Notes: generated by a model from the sequence alone, not told the origin. Shown: positions 1-12,700, numbered from the stretch's first letter. The stretch is 64,000 bases of DNA from Boswellia sacra (GCA_013180625.2 SNVD02013576.1:1-64000); one strand, 5' to 3'. Translations and numbers: made by a program.

Positions 1-1668
1 CCATAATCTTTTAAAATTTGTTTCATCCAAAGAGATTGGGCACAACAACTTCCTACTGCAATATACTCGGCTTCCGCGGTTGATAAGGCAACAGAATTTT
101 GTTTACTACTAAACCATGAGACTAATGTATGTCCTAGAAAATGGCAAGAGCCACTAGTGCTCTTTCTATCAAGAAGACTTCCAGCAAAGTCCACATCGGA
201 ATAACTAATTAGATCAAAATTATCACACGTAGGATACCAAAGACCTAGATTTATGGTTCCAAGAAGATATCTAAATATCCTTTTGACAGCCTTAAGGTGA
301 CATTCCTTTGGACAAGATTGAAATCTAGTACACATACACACACTAAACATAATATCAGGTCTACTAGCAGTTAAATACAAAAGAGAGCCAATCATACCTC
401 GATATTTTGTTACCTCAACATCTTTCCTTTCTCATCTTTGTCAAGCTTGGTTAATGTACCCATAGGTGTGTTATATGTCCTTGAATTATCCATGCCAAAC
501 TTCTTGAGAAGATCTCTTGTGTATTTAGCTTGATTAATGAAGATCCCATCTATTGATTGCTTGATTTGAAGTACAAGGAAGAAATTTAATTCTCCCATTA
601 AGCTCATTTCAAATTCTTGTTGCATGCACTTGGAAAATTCCTCACACATAGAGACATTAGTAGCACCAAATATAATATCATCAACATAGATTTGAACAAT
701 TAATAAATCATCATTTTTTGTTTTAAAAAAAAGAGTAGTATCAACTTTTTTCATTTCGAAACCATTATCAATGAGAAATTTGCTCAATCTATCATACCAT
801 GCTCTTGGTGCTTGTTTCAAGCCATAAAGTGCCTTTTGAGTTTGAAAACATGGTTTGGAAAATCATGATTTTGAAAACCAAGAGGTTGCTCTACATATAC
901 TTCCTCCATAATGTAACCATTTAAAAATGCACTTTTGACATCCATTTGATATAATGTAAATTTTTTATAACATGCAAATGCACACAACATTCTAATTGAT
1001 TCTAATCTAGCAACCGGTGCAAAGGTTTCCTCATAATCAATACCTTCTTCTTGATTGTATCCTTGAGCAACAAGTCTAGCTTTGTTTCTAATAATGGTGC
1101 CATTTTCATCTACTTTATTTCTAAAAATCCATTTAGTCCCTATAATAGAATGATTTTTGGGTCTAGGGACTAATTCCCAAACTTGATTTATTTCAAATTG
1201 GTTTAATTCTTCTTGCATAGCCAAAATCCAACTTTCGTCATTTTCGGCTTCTTTAAAAGTTTTTGGTTCAAATTGAGAGACAAATGCAAAATGATTACAA
1301 AAGTTTCTAAAAGAAGATCTAGTTCCCATACCTTGTGATGGTTCACCAATAATAAGATCTTTAGGGTGAGCTTTTGCATACCTCAATTCCTTTGGTAATT
1401 CTTGGGAAGAATCATTTACTTTCTCAAGCTTTTCTTGTTGAAGTTGTAAATCATCTTGACTCTTTTCATCAAGCCTTGATTCTTTGATTTGCCTTTCTAC
1501 TTCAACAATATCATCATCTAAATTCTTTGAAGAAATCACATTAGTTTCATCAAATTCAACATGCATAGATTCTTCAATAGTAAGAGTCTTTTTATTAAAA
1601 ACTCCTATATGAGGTTTATATATGGTTGGAGGAGCCCACAAAATTCCAACACTCGGCTTTTGCATCAA
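1..1668 (-). pseudogene. Copia A reverse transcriptase and RNase H (broken)
   Basis: Reverse transcriptase and the start of RNase H of Copia A. The N-terminal RT part lies at about 817-1668. It carries the stretch beginning with [12 protein letters not shown], the GTKWIF motif, and [11 protein letters not shown], which includes a catalytic aspartate. The central part at 410-820 carries QIYVDDIIFGATN, which contains the YVDD catalytic box. A frameshift near 815-840 separates the two. Bases 1-120 encode the RNase H start (ALSTAEAEYIA), cut off by the window edge. The left part of the frame, 120-410, also reads as RT/RNase H linker but is disrupted. The product would be cytoplasmic and act in virus-like particles if it were intact. 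Confidence 0.85.
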
Positions 1669-2860
1669 AATTTTCCAAGAGGTATCCTTGGTGTTTAAAA
1701 TAAAACATTTACATCCAAAAACTTTAAAAAATTCAATGTTGGGTTTTCTTTCTTTCCAAGTTCATAAGGAGTTTTCTTTATTAAAGCTCTAATATGGACT
1801 CTATTGATTATAAAGCATGCGGTATTAACAGCTTCGGCCCAAAAATATTTTGGCAAATTATGTTCAAGTAACATGGTCCTAGCCATTTCTTGGATAGTCC
1901 TATTTTCCTCTCAACAACACAATTGTGGTGGGAAGTTCTAGGGGCGGAAAAAATTATCTGTTCAAAAACCAATTGTCACAAATATGATTTCAAACGCGAC
2001 ATGTCTACTTCACAACCATGATTCACTTCGAAAGTATACAATAGAATATCCTTTTTGATTTTGGACTCTTTTTGCAAATTTTGAAAAAGCTTGTATGGCC
2101 TCATTTTAGTTTTCAAGAATAATACCCAAGTGAATCTTGAATAATCATCCACAATAACAAAAACATAATACTTTCCACCAAGGCTTTGAGTTCTTGATGG
2201 TCCAAATAAATCCAAATGAATTAATTGTAGAGGTTTATTTGTTGAATTAAATTTCTTTTGTTTAAAAGAAGTTCTCACTTGTTTTCCAAATTGACAAGCA
2301 TCACAAATCTTAACCTTTTCAAATTTTAATTTTGGAAGACCATCAACTAAATCATTTTTAGAAATGTGTTTTTGGAAATTGTGTCCATGCTAGCCATGAC
2401 CTACTTCTATGCCATAACAAGCTATCATGTATTAACAATGAAAACAATTTTCTGACATGTACATCATTAACATTCCAAGTATCAAATTGTAATAACTTAT
2501 TGACCACATCGATGGACAACAAATATAGGGCTTATTGGTTAGCTAAACACCTTAAATCACAATCTATGAGGCGCAAAAGCAACAAAAGATCCCTGATCAC
2601 ATAATGGACGATGCTAATCAAATCTGTTTCAACACCATGATACAAGCAAAACATCTTTAATAATAGGTGAAGAAAGGTTACCAATATCACCATGTCCGAT
2701 TACCTTCCTTTGGCATTATCACCGAAGGTCACATATCCTCCTTTCTTCATGATTAATCTTGAGAACTTGGAGGCATCTCCGGTCATATGCCTTGATCATC
2801 CACTATCTAAGTACCACTTGTGTTTGCCACTTTGTCTCTACAATCAACATTCAAGGAGTA
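1669..2860 (-). pseudogene. Copia A protease and integrase (broken)
   Basis: Protease is at about 2690-2830 on the minus strand. It has the aspartic active site in WYLDSG, followed by a TGA (2796-2798) where the family has Cys, then SRHMTGD. A frameshift follows near 2730. Integrase pieces are at 1976-2278 (LDLFGPSRTQSLGGKYYVFV and VDDYSRFTWV, which carry a catalytic Asp of the DDE core) and at 1695-1886 (the region after the DDE Glu, FWAEAVNTACFIINR). The protein is spread over at least three frames, so it is a relic. A plus-strand ORF at 2692-2949 is only the shadow of the protease. Confidence 0.8.
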
Positions 2861-3254
2861 ACTTTTTGGTACCCAAAAGTTCTTGGTCCTTGGGGGTTAG
2901 TTATGATACTTTTTGGAACCCATATGCTCCAAATGTAGGATTTCTTTAATGGAGCAAGAATGCATATTGTGTCCTTTTCTTCCACAATAAGTACATGAAT
3001 GATTAGGATTATTCCTAGAAGATGCATGGGCAAAATAATTTTTAAAATACTTTTGATTTTTTATGAGTTTTATATCCTAAACCTCTTTTATCAAAAACAC
3101 AGCTTTGGTTTTGTAACATAGAATTCAAATTTTTTGTGCTTTTTGTAAAACTATCAACAATATTTCTTAAGTCATTATTTTCCTTTTTTCAAAATAACAT
3201 TTTCTTTCTCTAATTTATCAAAATCCTTTTGTTTTAAAATCTCATTTTCAGTTT

Positions 3255-4546
3255 TTAAAAATATATTTGACTTTCCAAACTTTCAAAATCTTTTTGCTTT
3301 AAAATTTCATTTTCATTTTCTAAAGCTTCATTTATTTCTACCAACTCTTGTAATTGAGATAACATGATTTTTGACTTCTTTTTGAAAGCATTGATTTTTG
3401 AGTTTTTCTTATCAATTTGCACATGTAAATTTTGGAATGCTTCAAGTAATTCATCATATGAAAGTTTATGATCATAGTTTAGAATACTTACCTCATCGTC
3501 ACTTAAAGCCATGAAGCACATGTTTGCCACTTCACAATCTTCTTCTTCGGTAGAGCTAGCTTCACTATCATCCCAATTTGTGGCTTTCATTGCTTTGGAT
3601 TTCTTGTTTTGACTTTTGAAGTAAGGACAATCCATATTTACATGTCCCGGTTTCTTGCACTCATAGCAAATGACTTGATCATTTTTCTTATCTTGCTTTG
3701 AGCTTTGCCTGGGTACCCATCTACGAGTTGTCTCTGATCCTTGGTAGTTCGTCTAATCATCCTTTGTTTAGCTTCTCTTGTGTATGAATGCACAAGATAC
3801 GTCATGCATCTCCTCATCGTTGGCCTTCTCATCTCTTTTGTTGAAGATTTGAAAGCGATATTTTTCTTTTTCTTGAAATCTTCTTCATTCTCCTTCAAGG
3901 GGATTTCATGAGTCATGAGAGAACCCATAAGTTCTTCTAATGGTAGTTTGGTGAGGTCCTTTGCTTCTTGAATTGCCGTCACCTTTGGCTCCCAAGAGTT
4001 TGGTAGACACCTAAGAATCTTTCTCACCATTTCAACATTAGAATAAGATTTACCAAGAGATTTCAAACTATTAATCATATCCGTAAATCTAGTAAACATT
4101 TCAGAAATTGATTCATCCGATTTCATCTTAAAAAGCTCATAACTATGAACTAGCATACTAATTTTGGATTCTTTAACTTGACTAGTTCCTTCATGAGTTA
4201 CTTCAAGTGTGTGCCATATTTCTTGTGTCGTAGAACAAGTAGATATTCTATTAAACTCATTTCTATTTAGAGCACAATACAACACATTCATAGCTTTAGC
4301 ATTCAAACTCAATTTCTTTTTATCATCTTCACTAAACTCTTTAGGTTCTTTAAGTATGCATTCCCCATTTTCAATTTTGGTAGGAACAAAAGGTCTTTCC
4401 AAAACAATAGACCACAAATCATAATCAAAAGATTTCAAGAAAATACTCATTCTAGTTTTCCAATAAGAGTAATCACTTCCATTAAAAAATGGAGGTCTAG
4501 AAATAGAAAGCCCCTGAACATATGAAGTTGAATTAAAAGTTGCCAT
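3255..4546 (-). pseudogene. Copia A gag with zinc knuckle (frameshifted)
   Basis: Gag capsid of Copia A. The ORF 3638-4546 starts MATFNSTSYVQGLSISRPPF, followed by YWKTRMSIFLKS. This is the usual start of UBN2/retrotran_gag proteins of plant Copia elements. The ATG is about 45 bases inside the primer binding site, the expected position. The zinc knuckle CX2CX4HX4C (CYECKKPGHVNMDC, about 3629-3670) is read in a different frame from the capsid, so there is a frameshift just before it. The following ORF (3255-3635) is acidic with a Lys/Glu-rich coiled-coil-like tail. It continues gag toward protease in the knuckle frame. Confidence 0.85.
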
Positions 4547-4588
4547 AGCTCAAAATCAGTTAAGATTTAAAAAAAAATGAGCAACCTT

Positions 4589-4600
4589 GCTCTGATACCA
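4589..4600 (-). other. Primer binding site of Copia A (initiator Met-tRNA)
   Basis: Read on the minus strand the bases are TGGTATCAGAGC, complementary to the 3' end of plant initiator tRNA-Met. The site lies two bases inside the LTR boundary at 4603. It primes minus-strand DNA synthesis and fixes the element's orientation. Confidence 0.9.
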
Positions 4601-4914
4601 CTTGTTGACCCAGGTATGGCAACCCAAGAGGGGGGGTGAATTGGGTTTTTATTTATCAATACGGAATTAGAAAACTTTTCTTTGAAGATCAAAATTATTT
4701 AACCCTTTCTTTGAGGATAAAGGTGAAGAAGATGAAAATAGAATGCAATCAATAGAATAGTAATAAAGAACAATCACAAGTGCAAGTAAATGTAAAGAGC
4801 ATAGGGATAGAGAGAGTGCAAACTCAATTTACGTGGGTCGGCAAACCTTGCCTACGTCCACGGGCTCCTAGCTCCACGAGCTAAGCTTTCCACTAAGTTG
4901 TAGAAAATCTTTAC

Positions 4915-5180
4915 AACTTGCTTGATGAACAACCTCACCAAGACTTTTTCTTTCAACTCTTGATAACACCACACCAAGAGTTCTTCTTGATGAACAACCT
5001 CACCAACGAAACTTCCTTCAACCCTTGATAACACCACACCAAGAGTTCTTCTTGATGAACAACCTCACCAAGGCAAATTCCTTCAACCCTGGATAACACC
5101 ACACCAAGAGTTCTTCTTGATGAACAACCTCACCAAGGCAACTTCCTTCAACTCTTGCTAACACACAACAAGAGTTCTCT
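4915..5180. repeat. Minisatellite of about 64 bp, four copies, in Copia A LTR
   Basis: Four head-to-tail copies of a unit that begins CTTGATGAACAACCTCACCA and ends CCAAGAGTTCTT. They start at about 4920, 4985, 5050 and 5115. The last copy is diverged and shorter. The copies differ by scattered substitutions, so the array is not brand new. Confidence 0.85.
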
Positions 5181-5469
5181 CAAGGATAACTATTATCCTT
5201 TACAATAATATCTCACTCTCACCACAATACAAGAACAAAGAAAATTTTTACAACAAAAGTACAACTTTCTTCAAAGAGTAGATAAAGAATATAAAAGCTC
5301 TATAAACTTGATATTTCTCTTGGCTTTTTTGCTTGATAAAATGCTTCTCTTGCACTTGTTGAATGCATGGAGAATGGCTCCTTTTATAGGCAAATGAGAT
5401 GAACTTAATCAATGAATACACCATCTCCAATTTTCTGCCCACCTAAAACCGTAATATTGTCTGCCATTT

Positions 5470-6190
5470 TTGTCAATGTTCCGTTTGAAATTTGAAAATC
5501 TGTAAAACATAAAAGATCTGCACATTTGAATAAGCTTTCCAACGCATCAAGAACCAAGTCATTTGGATATCTGTAGCTCAAGATATGGCCAAAACACCAT
5601 TCGGTGCTCATGTGACTTGATTTTTCCTCCATGTGTCAGTCCACCGACTTGAATGATAATTCTGTCAGCCTTCCGTTTGAAATTTGAATTTCTTCAAAAC
5701 ATAAAAGATCTGTATATTTTAATACTCTTTCCAAAACATTAAGAATCAAAGCATTTGGATATCTCTATCTTAAGATATAACCAAAACACCATTCGGTGCT
5801 CATGTGAGTTGATTTTTTCTTCTTTGTGTCAGTCCACCGAATTGCATGTCAATTATGTCGGTCTTCTGTTTGAAATTTGAATTTTTTCAAAACATTTGAA
5901 ATGTTCTTCATTAAGTTATCTTTCCAATGCCGCAAGAATCAAGTCATTTTGATTTTTCTAGCTCAAGATATGTCCAAAAGAGTATTTGGTGCTCATTCCA
6001 TCTGCTTCCATTTGTCCCTTTCAACTTGCATAATGATTTGGACAACCTTGCACTTGAAATTTGAATTTCATTAAAACATATGAAATGTTATAATTGAGTA
6101 AGCTTTCCAAAGGCTCAAGAATCACATCGTTTGGATATTTGTAGAGATATATATGACCAATTGATTGAACATTGCTCATGTGTCACATTC
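5470..6190. repeat. Tandem repeat of about 190 bp, about four copies, in Copia A LTR
   Basis: Each unit contains a TTTGAAATTTGAA box, then AAAACATAAAAGATCTG or a derivative, then CATTTGGATATCT, then GGTGCTCATGTGA. Units begin near 5485, 5675, 5867 and 6052 and become more diverged to the right. The repeats lie inside the LTR, upstream of the likely R region in element orientation. Confidence 0.8.
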
Positions 6191-6378
6191 CTTGAGTCAA
6201 TCCTTGTTCTTAAACTTTGGTGCCTTTAACATGTAGTCTTCTCCTTAGCTTCAACACTTCATTTTAATAAGCCTCTTCTTGATTTGACAATTATTTCAAT
6301 GATATTACTCTTGCACATAAATAAACATGTTAGTAAATCACAATTAATCAATGTGTATTGTTATCATCAAAATTATCA

Positions 6379-7650
6379 TGTAGCCTTAGGGCTAATAGTT
6401 TAATGTTGCAAATTGTTGGTTTTGAGGTGGAGCCTATAAGCATTGTTTGTCAGCAAGTAACTAACGATGCACCTGAGGCTGAGCAACAATAAGCATCACA
6501 TCCAGATTATAAACTGGCGAGGGATAGAGAAAAGAGATAGATTAGACCTCCAAAAAGGTATAGGTACTTTGACTTTGTGGCTTATGCTTTAAATACGGTT
6601 GATGTTATTGATGAGAATGAGCTACTTACATACCTTAAGGCTGTGAGTTGTGATGAGTCTGTCCAATAGAGAGAGACAATATTAGATGAGATTAATTCTT
6701 TGAATAAGAATAAGACATGGGAGATTGTAGAGAAGCCTAAAAAATAAAAACTTGTTGGTTGCAAATGGATATTTAAATGAAAGAAAGGGTTATCAGGTGA
6801 AAAGCTTAGATATAAGGCTGGGCTAGTGACTAAGGAGTTTACACAGCGTGAGGGGATTGATTATAAAGAGATTTTCTCTCCTATGGTGAAACACACATCA
6901 ATCAAAGTTCTTCTGTCATTTGTGGCATGTTTTGATCTTAAGCTTAGGCAGATGGATATCAAAACTGCATTCTTACATGGTAAGTTAGAAAAGAAGATCT
7001 ACATGAGCTAGCATGAGGGATTTGAACTTCCAGGTAAAGAACATTGTGTTTGCTTATTGAGAAAATCATTGTATGGTTTGAAGTATAGTCGAAGACAATG
7101 GTATATGCAGTTTGATACATTTATAATAGGTAGGTGTTTCTCAAAAAGTTTCTATGATAGTTGTATTTACGATAGGGGAACTATATGTTTGGATATGGTC
7201 TACTTACTCTTATATATTGATGATATGCTCATAGTCAGTAAAGCAATCTCAAAAGTTCAAGACTTGAAGGAGTTGTTGTAGACTAAGTTTGATATAAAAG
7301 ACTTAGGGAAGGCTAAGGGGATATTGGGGATGGACGTTCACAGAGATAGAAACAAAGGTACACTTTTCCTATCTTAGAAAAACTATCTTGAAAAAGTCTT
7401 GTATCGGTTTAACATAGACAGTGCAAAGGCTGTTAGTGTACCATTAGTAGTACATTTTAGACTCTCATCTGAGTTGTGTCTCAAGATAGATAAGGAGAAA
7501 CTTCAAATGTACAGGATTTCATATGCAAATGCAATAAGGAGTGTCATGTACTTGGCGGTATACACTCGTCCAAATATTGTGCAGGTTGTGTCAATTGTCA
7601 ACAGGTTGGCAAATCCGGGTAAGGTTCATTGGAAGCAGTAACGTGGTTGC
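6379..7650 (+). pseudogene. Copia B pol fragment: integrase C-terminus and reverse transcriptase
   Basis: Plus-strand Copia pol relic. One frame from about 6400 reads integrase tail (RPPKRYRYFDF), then RT: KTWEIV, GCKWIF, EFTQREGIDYKEIFSPMV, RQMDIKTAFLHG, SLYGLKYSRRQWY and LLYIDDMLIVSK (the YxDD box appears as YIDD), then LGKAKGILGMDV. In-frame stops interrupt it several times. Many sit where the family has Gln or Arg, consistent with CAG-to-TAG and CGA-to-TGA changes. A one-base deletion near 7630 shifts the frame just before the solo LTR at 7651. The 5' LTR, gag and protease are missing, replaced on the left by Copia A. Confidence 0.85.
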
Positions 7651-9061
7651 TGATGCGTTCAAAACTAGCAAGTATACTAGTCGCACAAGTAATAAAGTGA
7701 TGAGTAAGATATCGTTCCCACGAAGATTGATTCTAATTGAATTTGTTATTTCCAGCACCAATTAACTAAATGGGGGGGTTTTGTTGAATGATTAACTAAG
7801 TGAAATAAGAATGCAAATTAAGAATAACAAAACAGAAGTTAATTTGAGTAAAAGATCAATGAGGAAAATCTGGCTAAGGGATCCTTCTCTACCACAAGAT
7901 ATGGATTTGCGAATTAATCGTAGAATTGTCATCCAATTACAGTATTGAAGTTATCAACCGTAGATAACAACAAGCTCTGTTATCCCAATCTTTCCTTACT
8001 TTGTTGTTAAATAAAACAAGCTCTTTATTTAATCTCTATCCATTAAACAACCTAGAACAAGCTCTCTAAGTTTAATTCAATTGAAGCATTACGATGAGAA
8101 AGATAGGTTGATCTAAGCAATAATCACACAAGTTCGGATTATTTAACCTAGGTTGTATTTTCCAATTGCAATCTCTGATCACAATTTTGCTACTAATGAT
8201 TGGAAATTCAAGACAATTACGGATCAAGATTTCTAATCTAGCAATAGACAATAACCAGATTATATTCAGTTGGCCACCCCAAATACAATCAGCAAGCAAT
8301 CATAAGCATTAGATATGGGAAAATACAAGCAACTTCAATTAGAGAATTGGATAACAATTTCTTACACAATCAACTCACAAAAACCATATCAAGGGCTTTG
8401 AAATAACCCTCAACCAATTCAGATTCAGTTACACATATTCAGACACAATACTAGAATACAATACAATATGGAGACATTCCAGAAAATGAAAGGGAGATGA
8501 AAAACTTAGCAAATCTGATGAAATCTCTTAGGATTTGTAGTTCTTCCTCTTTCCAAGCCTTTAATCTCCTTCAAGAACTCCAAGAGATGAGAGAAATCCA
8601 AAGATGCAGCCTCCTCCACGTTCTCCCCTCTTCCAAGTTATGAAAATAAAACCCTAAAATGTGTTTAAATACTCTGCTACAGTAACGTGCTACAGTGTCC
8701 CGTATTATACATGCTACAGTGATTGTGGAATTACATTTCTATACTTCTCACACTGTTTTGATTACAACTTTCGGTACACTGAATGGATTTATAAACCGTA
8801 AATTTCTCCAGAAAATAGACTTCGAGAGCTTTCCAACGGTATATAATATGTCGTCGGGTTCATTGTATATCAATACAATTAAATCCGAGAAGATGTTGAC
8901 TAGCAGAGGTGAAAATGAAGGGTTTTACTCCATTTTTGTGCAAGTTGCTCCAAAACTCCTACAAACATCAAAACCACACAAAAACATAAAAATACCAAGG
9001 AATATAGCAAAGAAACATGGACGAATTGGTATGAAAATGATATATAAATAGACACTTATCA
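7651..9061 (-). mobile_element. Solo LTR of Gypsy element, TSD GTTGC
   Basis: A 1411-bp sequence with TG...CA ends (TGATGCGTTC to GACACTTATCA), flanked by identical 5-bp duplications GTTGC at 7646-7650 and 9062-9066. It is the reverse complement of the Gypsy 5' LTR at 48567-49978, with nearly the same length and only scattered differences. No internal Gypsy sequence is present, so it is a solo LTR left by LTR-LTR recombination. Removing it and one TSD restores the Copia B frame EAVTWLLRYLKG. ORFs within it (for example 8072-8299 and 8695-9051) are chance LTR readings. Confidence 0.95.
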
Positions 9062-9605
9062 GTTGCTAAGATACTTAAAAGGATCAATCAATAAAGGATT
9101 GATGTTTGGTAAAACTGAACAAGAAGGGACAATTTTGAAGAGCTTTATTAATGTGGATTATGCAAGGATCTTGATAAAAGGAGGTCTCAAGCAGCGTATG
9201 TATTCACATCTGACAGAGAATGTGTTAATTGGAAAGCTCAGTTGCAGTGTTGCATTATCAACTACAGAGTTTGGATATATAGCTATTACTAAAGCTTTAA
9301 ATGAAGCTTTGTGGTTAATGGGGTTGGTAGCTGAACTTGGAGTGTCACAAGAGTCTATGACTGTGTATTGTAATAGTCAAAGTGCGATACATTTGACGAA
9401 GAACCAAATATATCATGAACATACCAAGCACATTGATGTGAGGTTGCATTTTGTTTGGGATCTTGTGGCAAAGGGGCCTTTGAAGGTGAGTAGGATTCCT
9501 ACAAAAGATAATCCAGCTGATATGGCTATGAAAGTGGTACCGTTGAACAAGCTCTTGCATTATCTAGATCTATTAAAGGTCTAGGATGAGGGAAGACTGC
9601 AGTGC
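9062..9605 (+). pseudogene. Copia B RNase H fragment
   Basis: Continuation of Copia B pol after the solo LTR. It reads LLRYLKGSINKGLMFGK, then VALSTTEFGYIAITKALNEA (RNase H core, where the family has STTEAEY), then VYCNSQSAIHLTKNQIYHEH and KHIDVRLHFVWDLV, ending with LHYLDLLKV and a stop at about 9582-9584. This is the normal C-terminus of Copia pol. The usual GYxDADxAGD region is degraded (FINVDYARILIKGG). The frame is open over 173 codons but lacks an N-terminus because the gene is split. Confidence 0.85.
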
Positions 9606-9765
9606 CACTACTACAGAGGGGGCTTTTTACTGCATCTATTTACTGCGGGTCTCAGAAAATGCGGTAAAAGGTCCAATTCTATGGCGGGCTACCACACCCG
9701 CAGTAAAAATGATGGGCTTTTACTGTATTTCCTAAGGCCCGTAGTAAAAAGCCCATCCCATATAT
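9606..9765. repeat. CACTA 1 left terminal and subterminal repeats
   Basis: TIR followed by several short motifs around TTTACTGCGGG, GCGGTAAAAGG, ATGGCGGGC and CCCGCAGTAAAAA in both orientations. This end is more diverged from the consensus than the right end. In this superfamily such motifs bind the element's regulatory protein. Confidence 0.75.
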
Positions 9766-12700
9766 AAATCCAAATTTTTTAGTTCAATTTTTTTAACACT
9801 CCTCTCCTCTCCGCCCATCTCTCTCATCGTCCCGCTAAAATCCCTAAATTCAATCTGCTAAAATCCCATCTCCAATCTCACACTTTGCTTCAATCCATCA
9901 AACACCCGCGTGCGTTTCCTTCCCTCGACTTTGCGCATAGCTGAAGCACAATCGATTTTGCATTTGGATTCAAGCACGCGTCTGTGCCGTCCCATCATCA
10001 AGATCGAGTTGAAGCATCCACGACAGCGCTGCACCCTCGTCATCACCACGGTCTACAACTGTGCTGTCCCGTCGCCTCCCGAGCTCTACCAGGCCTGATT
10101 GCTCGTCCAAAACTCTCACTCAGGTTTGTATCTCTTCCTCTCTTTTGATTAATTTCTTGATTTTTTGTTTAATTTGCTTTGAACTGGGAGCCGAGTACCT
10201 TCAGTTTATTTGATTTATAAACTTTTACTGCAAAATTCTTTGTTTTAATAAATTATTAAATTTATCATTCACCAAAATAAACCCAGTTTATTTAGTTTTA
10301 TTTGTTTATTTGTTTATTCACCAAAATATAAGAAGTAGCAGGTAAAAATTATTTATTTGTTTTAATTAAATCAAATAAACTCAGTTTGATTACCCCTTTG
10401 TTTTAATGTTTGATTGCACATTGTTTGGTACACTATAAACTATTACAAGCAATATAATTGGGAAAAAATGGGTCTCCCTCCTCGTAATGAATATGCTTCT
10501 TTTTTGATGGAGGAATTATATTGAATTGAGCTCATTGTAGTAAACCTACTCTATTATAAAAACTATTACTTCTATATGTTTTAGGTATTTGGCTGACTTT
10601 GTAATGGGAAAAAATAATGATTAGTAAGGTTAGATGATGATTGTGCTTTTTTGCCGTTATATTTCTTGTGAACTCTTTTAAATGCTTAAATTTATCTTGG
10701 TACTCTAAATTTTAGCTTTGCATGTGTTTCTACAAGTCATCAGTGATGGCGTTATTCATGAGTTAGTAACAAGTATGAATGCATCAAATTTGGAGGAAAA
10801 AATGTTTCAGTTTATAGTTTTTGTTACTAGTGTAACTTTCGAATTACGTAAGTTAACTTTTCTTATTAAATAAAGATGTTTAATAAATATTCATTAATAG
10901 TATCTAGTATGAGCTTGAGCTTGTAAAAAAAATAGTTTGATGAGTTCTAGCATGGTAGTGGATAAATTTACTTGAGTTTTGCCTTGATTGGAAGATACAT
11001 TTAGCGCCACCTAGTCGAGTTCTAGCATTGACAATTTACTTGAGTTATGCCTTGTTCGAGCTCTCCCAGCCTTCCCCATCCCTTCTTCCAGTGTTAGCTA
11101 AACCCTTAGGCCATAGAGGCAGCCGCTTAAGGTCCTGTTGTTGGAGGTTTGCTAAGTCATAGAGTACTCCCTATTTATCTGTAATATTAGGTTTCATTTA
11201 AGAATTGGAATTAATTCAGCCTTGAATTTTGTATGAAGGTGGTAGTGAGCGATCATGGCATGACTGAGAATGGAAATCATGGGGGCTCCTCCTATGAAGA
11301 AACTGACTCCTTAGCTCTTTTTATTGGTCTGAAAGATCATTTATCTGACTATGAATCAGCCACCCATAACACTGTTCACCAGATAGTCACACTATAGAAA
11401 CCTGATAGCTATATATTGCCATATGTTAATAGAATTATTGTCTAGCTTTTTCTTCATAGTGTACCTGAATTAACTAATGCATAATAATCTTTTCCACTAA
11501 GTGGAATAATCAATATTTGTAAAATTTGGGTATAAACTTTGAGCATCAATTGGTTAGATGGATTGGTGAGAAATAAATAAGTACATAATAAATTTATGTG
11601 TGTGTTTGTGTTGACCAGAGACCAATTTACTAGTGAGGCTTTAGTATTCCACTTTCTTAGCTTCTTTATAATTTTTAGGGAGAATAGCAGAAACCACCCC
11701 TGAGGTTTGCTTAAATGTTAGACAAACGATCAAATGTTATTTTTTTAAGCATAATCCATGTGTACAATAGTGGCGGTTTGTGAAAAATAAACTTAGCATT
11801 GAGAGGAGGTTGGTGCTAGAAAAATGAAACTTAATTATTTGATCAATATTAGAGTAACCTCAACGGTGGTTTGTAAGTACTCCCTAACTTTTAACTTACC
11901 ACTTCTAAGCCAGGGATCCTCTGTTGTACTGTTGCTGAGGTGGTCTTTGGTCTATGATATTCATTGGTCCTTCTGCTTTTGTAAGCAACTTTTAAGGGTG
12001 CTTTGCTTGATGTTGAAACATTAGTTCATTATGCGATTTCCCAGAATTCTTCTGAGTCAGCTTTTGTTCACTATTCTTTGTAATTTTATCTCTTCATTAT
12101 TGAAACAATTCTTTAGATGCTGCATTGGTATCTAGAGCTTACTTTTGTTTTGTATTTTTTTTTTTGTTTTTTAAACTTTTGTAATGGTTAAGAGAGATGC
12201 ATTTAAATTTTTAGGATAATTTAGTGTGCTACATTGGCTCAAAGAATCTTATGACTCTGTCTAAAATTTTGAAGATTCTCTGACTCATTAGGTTGTGTCA
12301 CGACCTTGCATAACTTACCCAGTTATAAACCTGGAGACAAGATTGATGGTAAAATCTGCTTTCATCTTGCAGTTTCCATCTTCATTCAGGAAGCCACTGA
12401 TGTAGTATTAAACCTTATAAGCATGTGACCAGATGCGTGGGCTATTGATTGATAGCTGACTTAAGTGAGCCCGAAGTGAGGGGAAAATAAAAGATTTAAA
12501 TTCTGACTCATTATTCTCCAAGTGCTTTCTCTGTCAAGGTGGAATTTTTTCTCCCGCTCTGCAGTTGCTCTTCAAAGAGGTTTTACTTGAAACATCCCTT
12601 TTTAGAGCTCTGATTATGGTACTATATGTCTTATGTTATGTAGTTTCTCTGTACTATATGTCTGATTATGTAGTTGCTCTTCAAAGAGGTGAAAAAGTGG

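Larger units (their letters stand above)
1..6378 (-). mobile_element. Copia A: LTR retrotransposon, 3' end cut by window start
   Basis: A Ty1/Copia element read on the minus strand. From right to left it has an LTR (4603-6378), a Met-tRNA type primer binding site, gag, a zinc knuckle, protease, integrase, RT and the start of RNase H, which runs off the window at base 1. That domain order, with integrase before RT, defines Copia. The coding region is broken by frameshifts and stops, so it is not autonomous. It abuts Copia B directly at 6379, which suggests that Copia A inserted into Copia B. The five bases after the LTR are TGTAG and would be one copy of the target-site duplication. The other copy is outside the window. 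Confidence 0.9.
4603..6378 (-). repeat. Copia A 5' LTR
   Basis: The LTR is bounded on the plus strand by TGTTGACCC at 4603 and by AATTATCA at 6378, giving TG...CA ends. The inner end is fixed by the primer binding site. The outer end is inferred from the switch to Copia B coding sequence at 6379, so it could be off by a few bases. At about 1.78 kb it is long for a Copia LTR, partly because it holds two internal tandem arrays (4915-5180 and 5470-6190). Confidence 0.7.

Noticed and set aside
2692..2949. Plus-strand ORF over the Copia A protease
   Set aside because: Antisense of the protease DSG region.
8072..8299. ORFs in the solo LTR, and their counterpart at 49328-49555
   Set aside because: The same reading appears in both LTR copies because the DNA is repeated. 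It has no domain and lies in LTR sequence.
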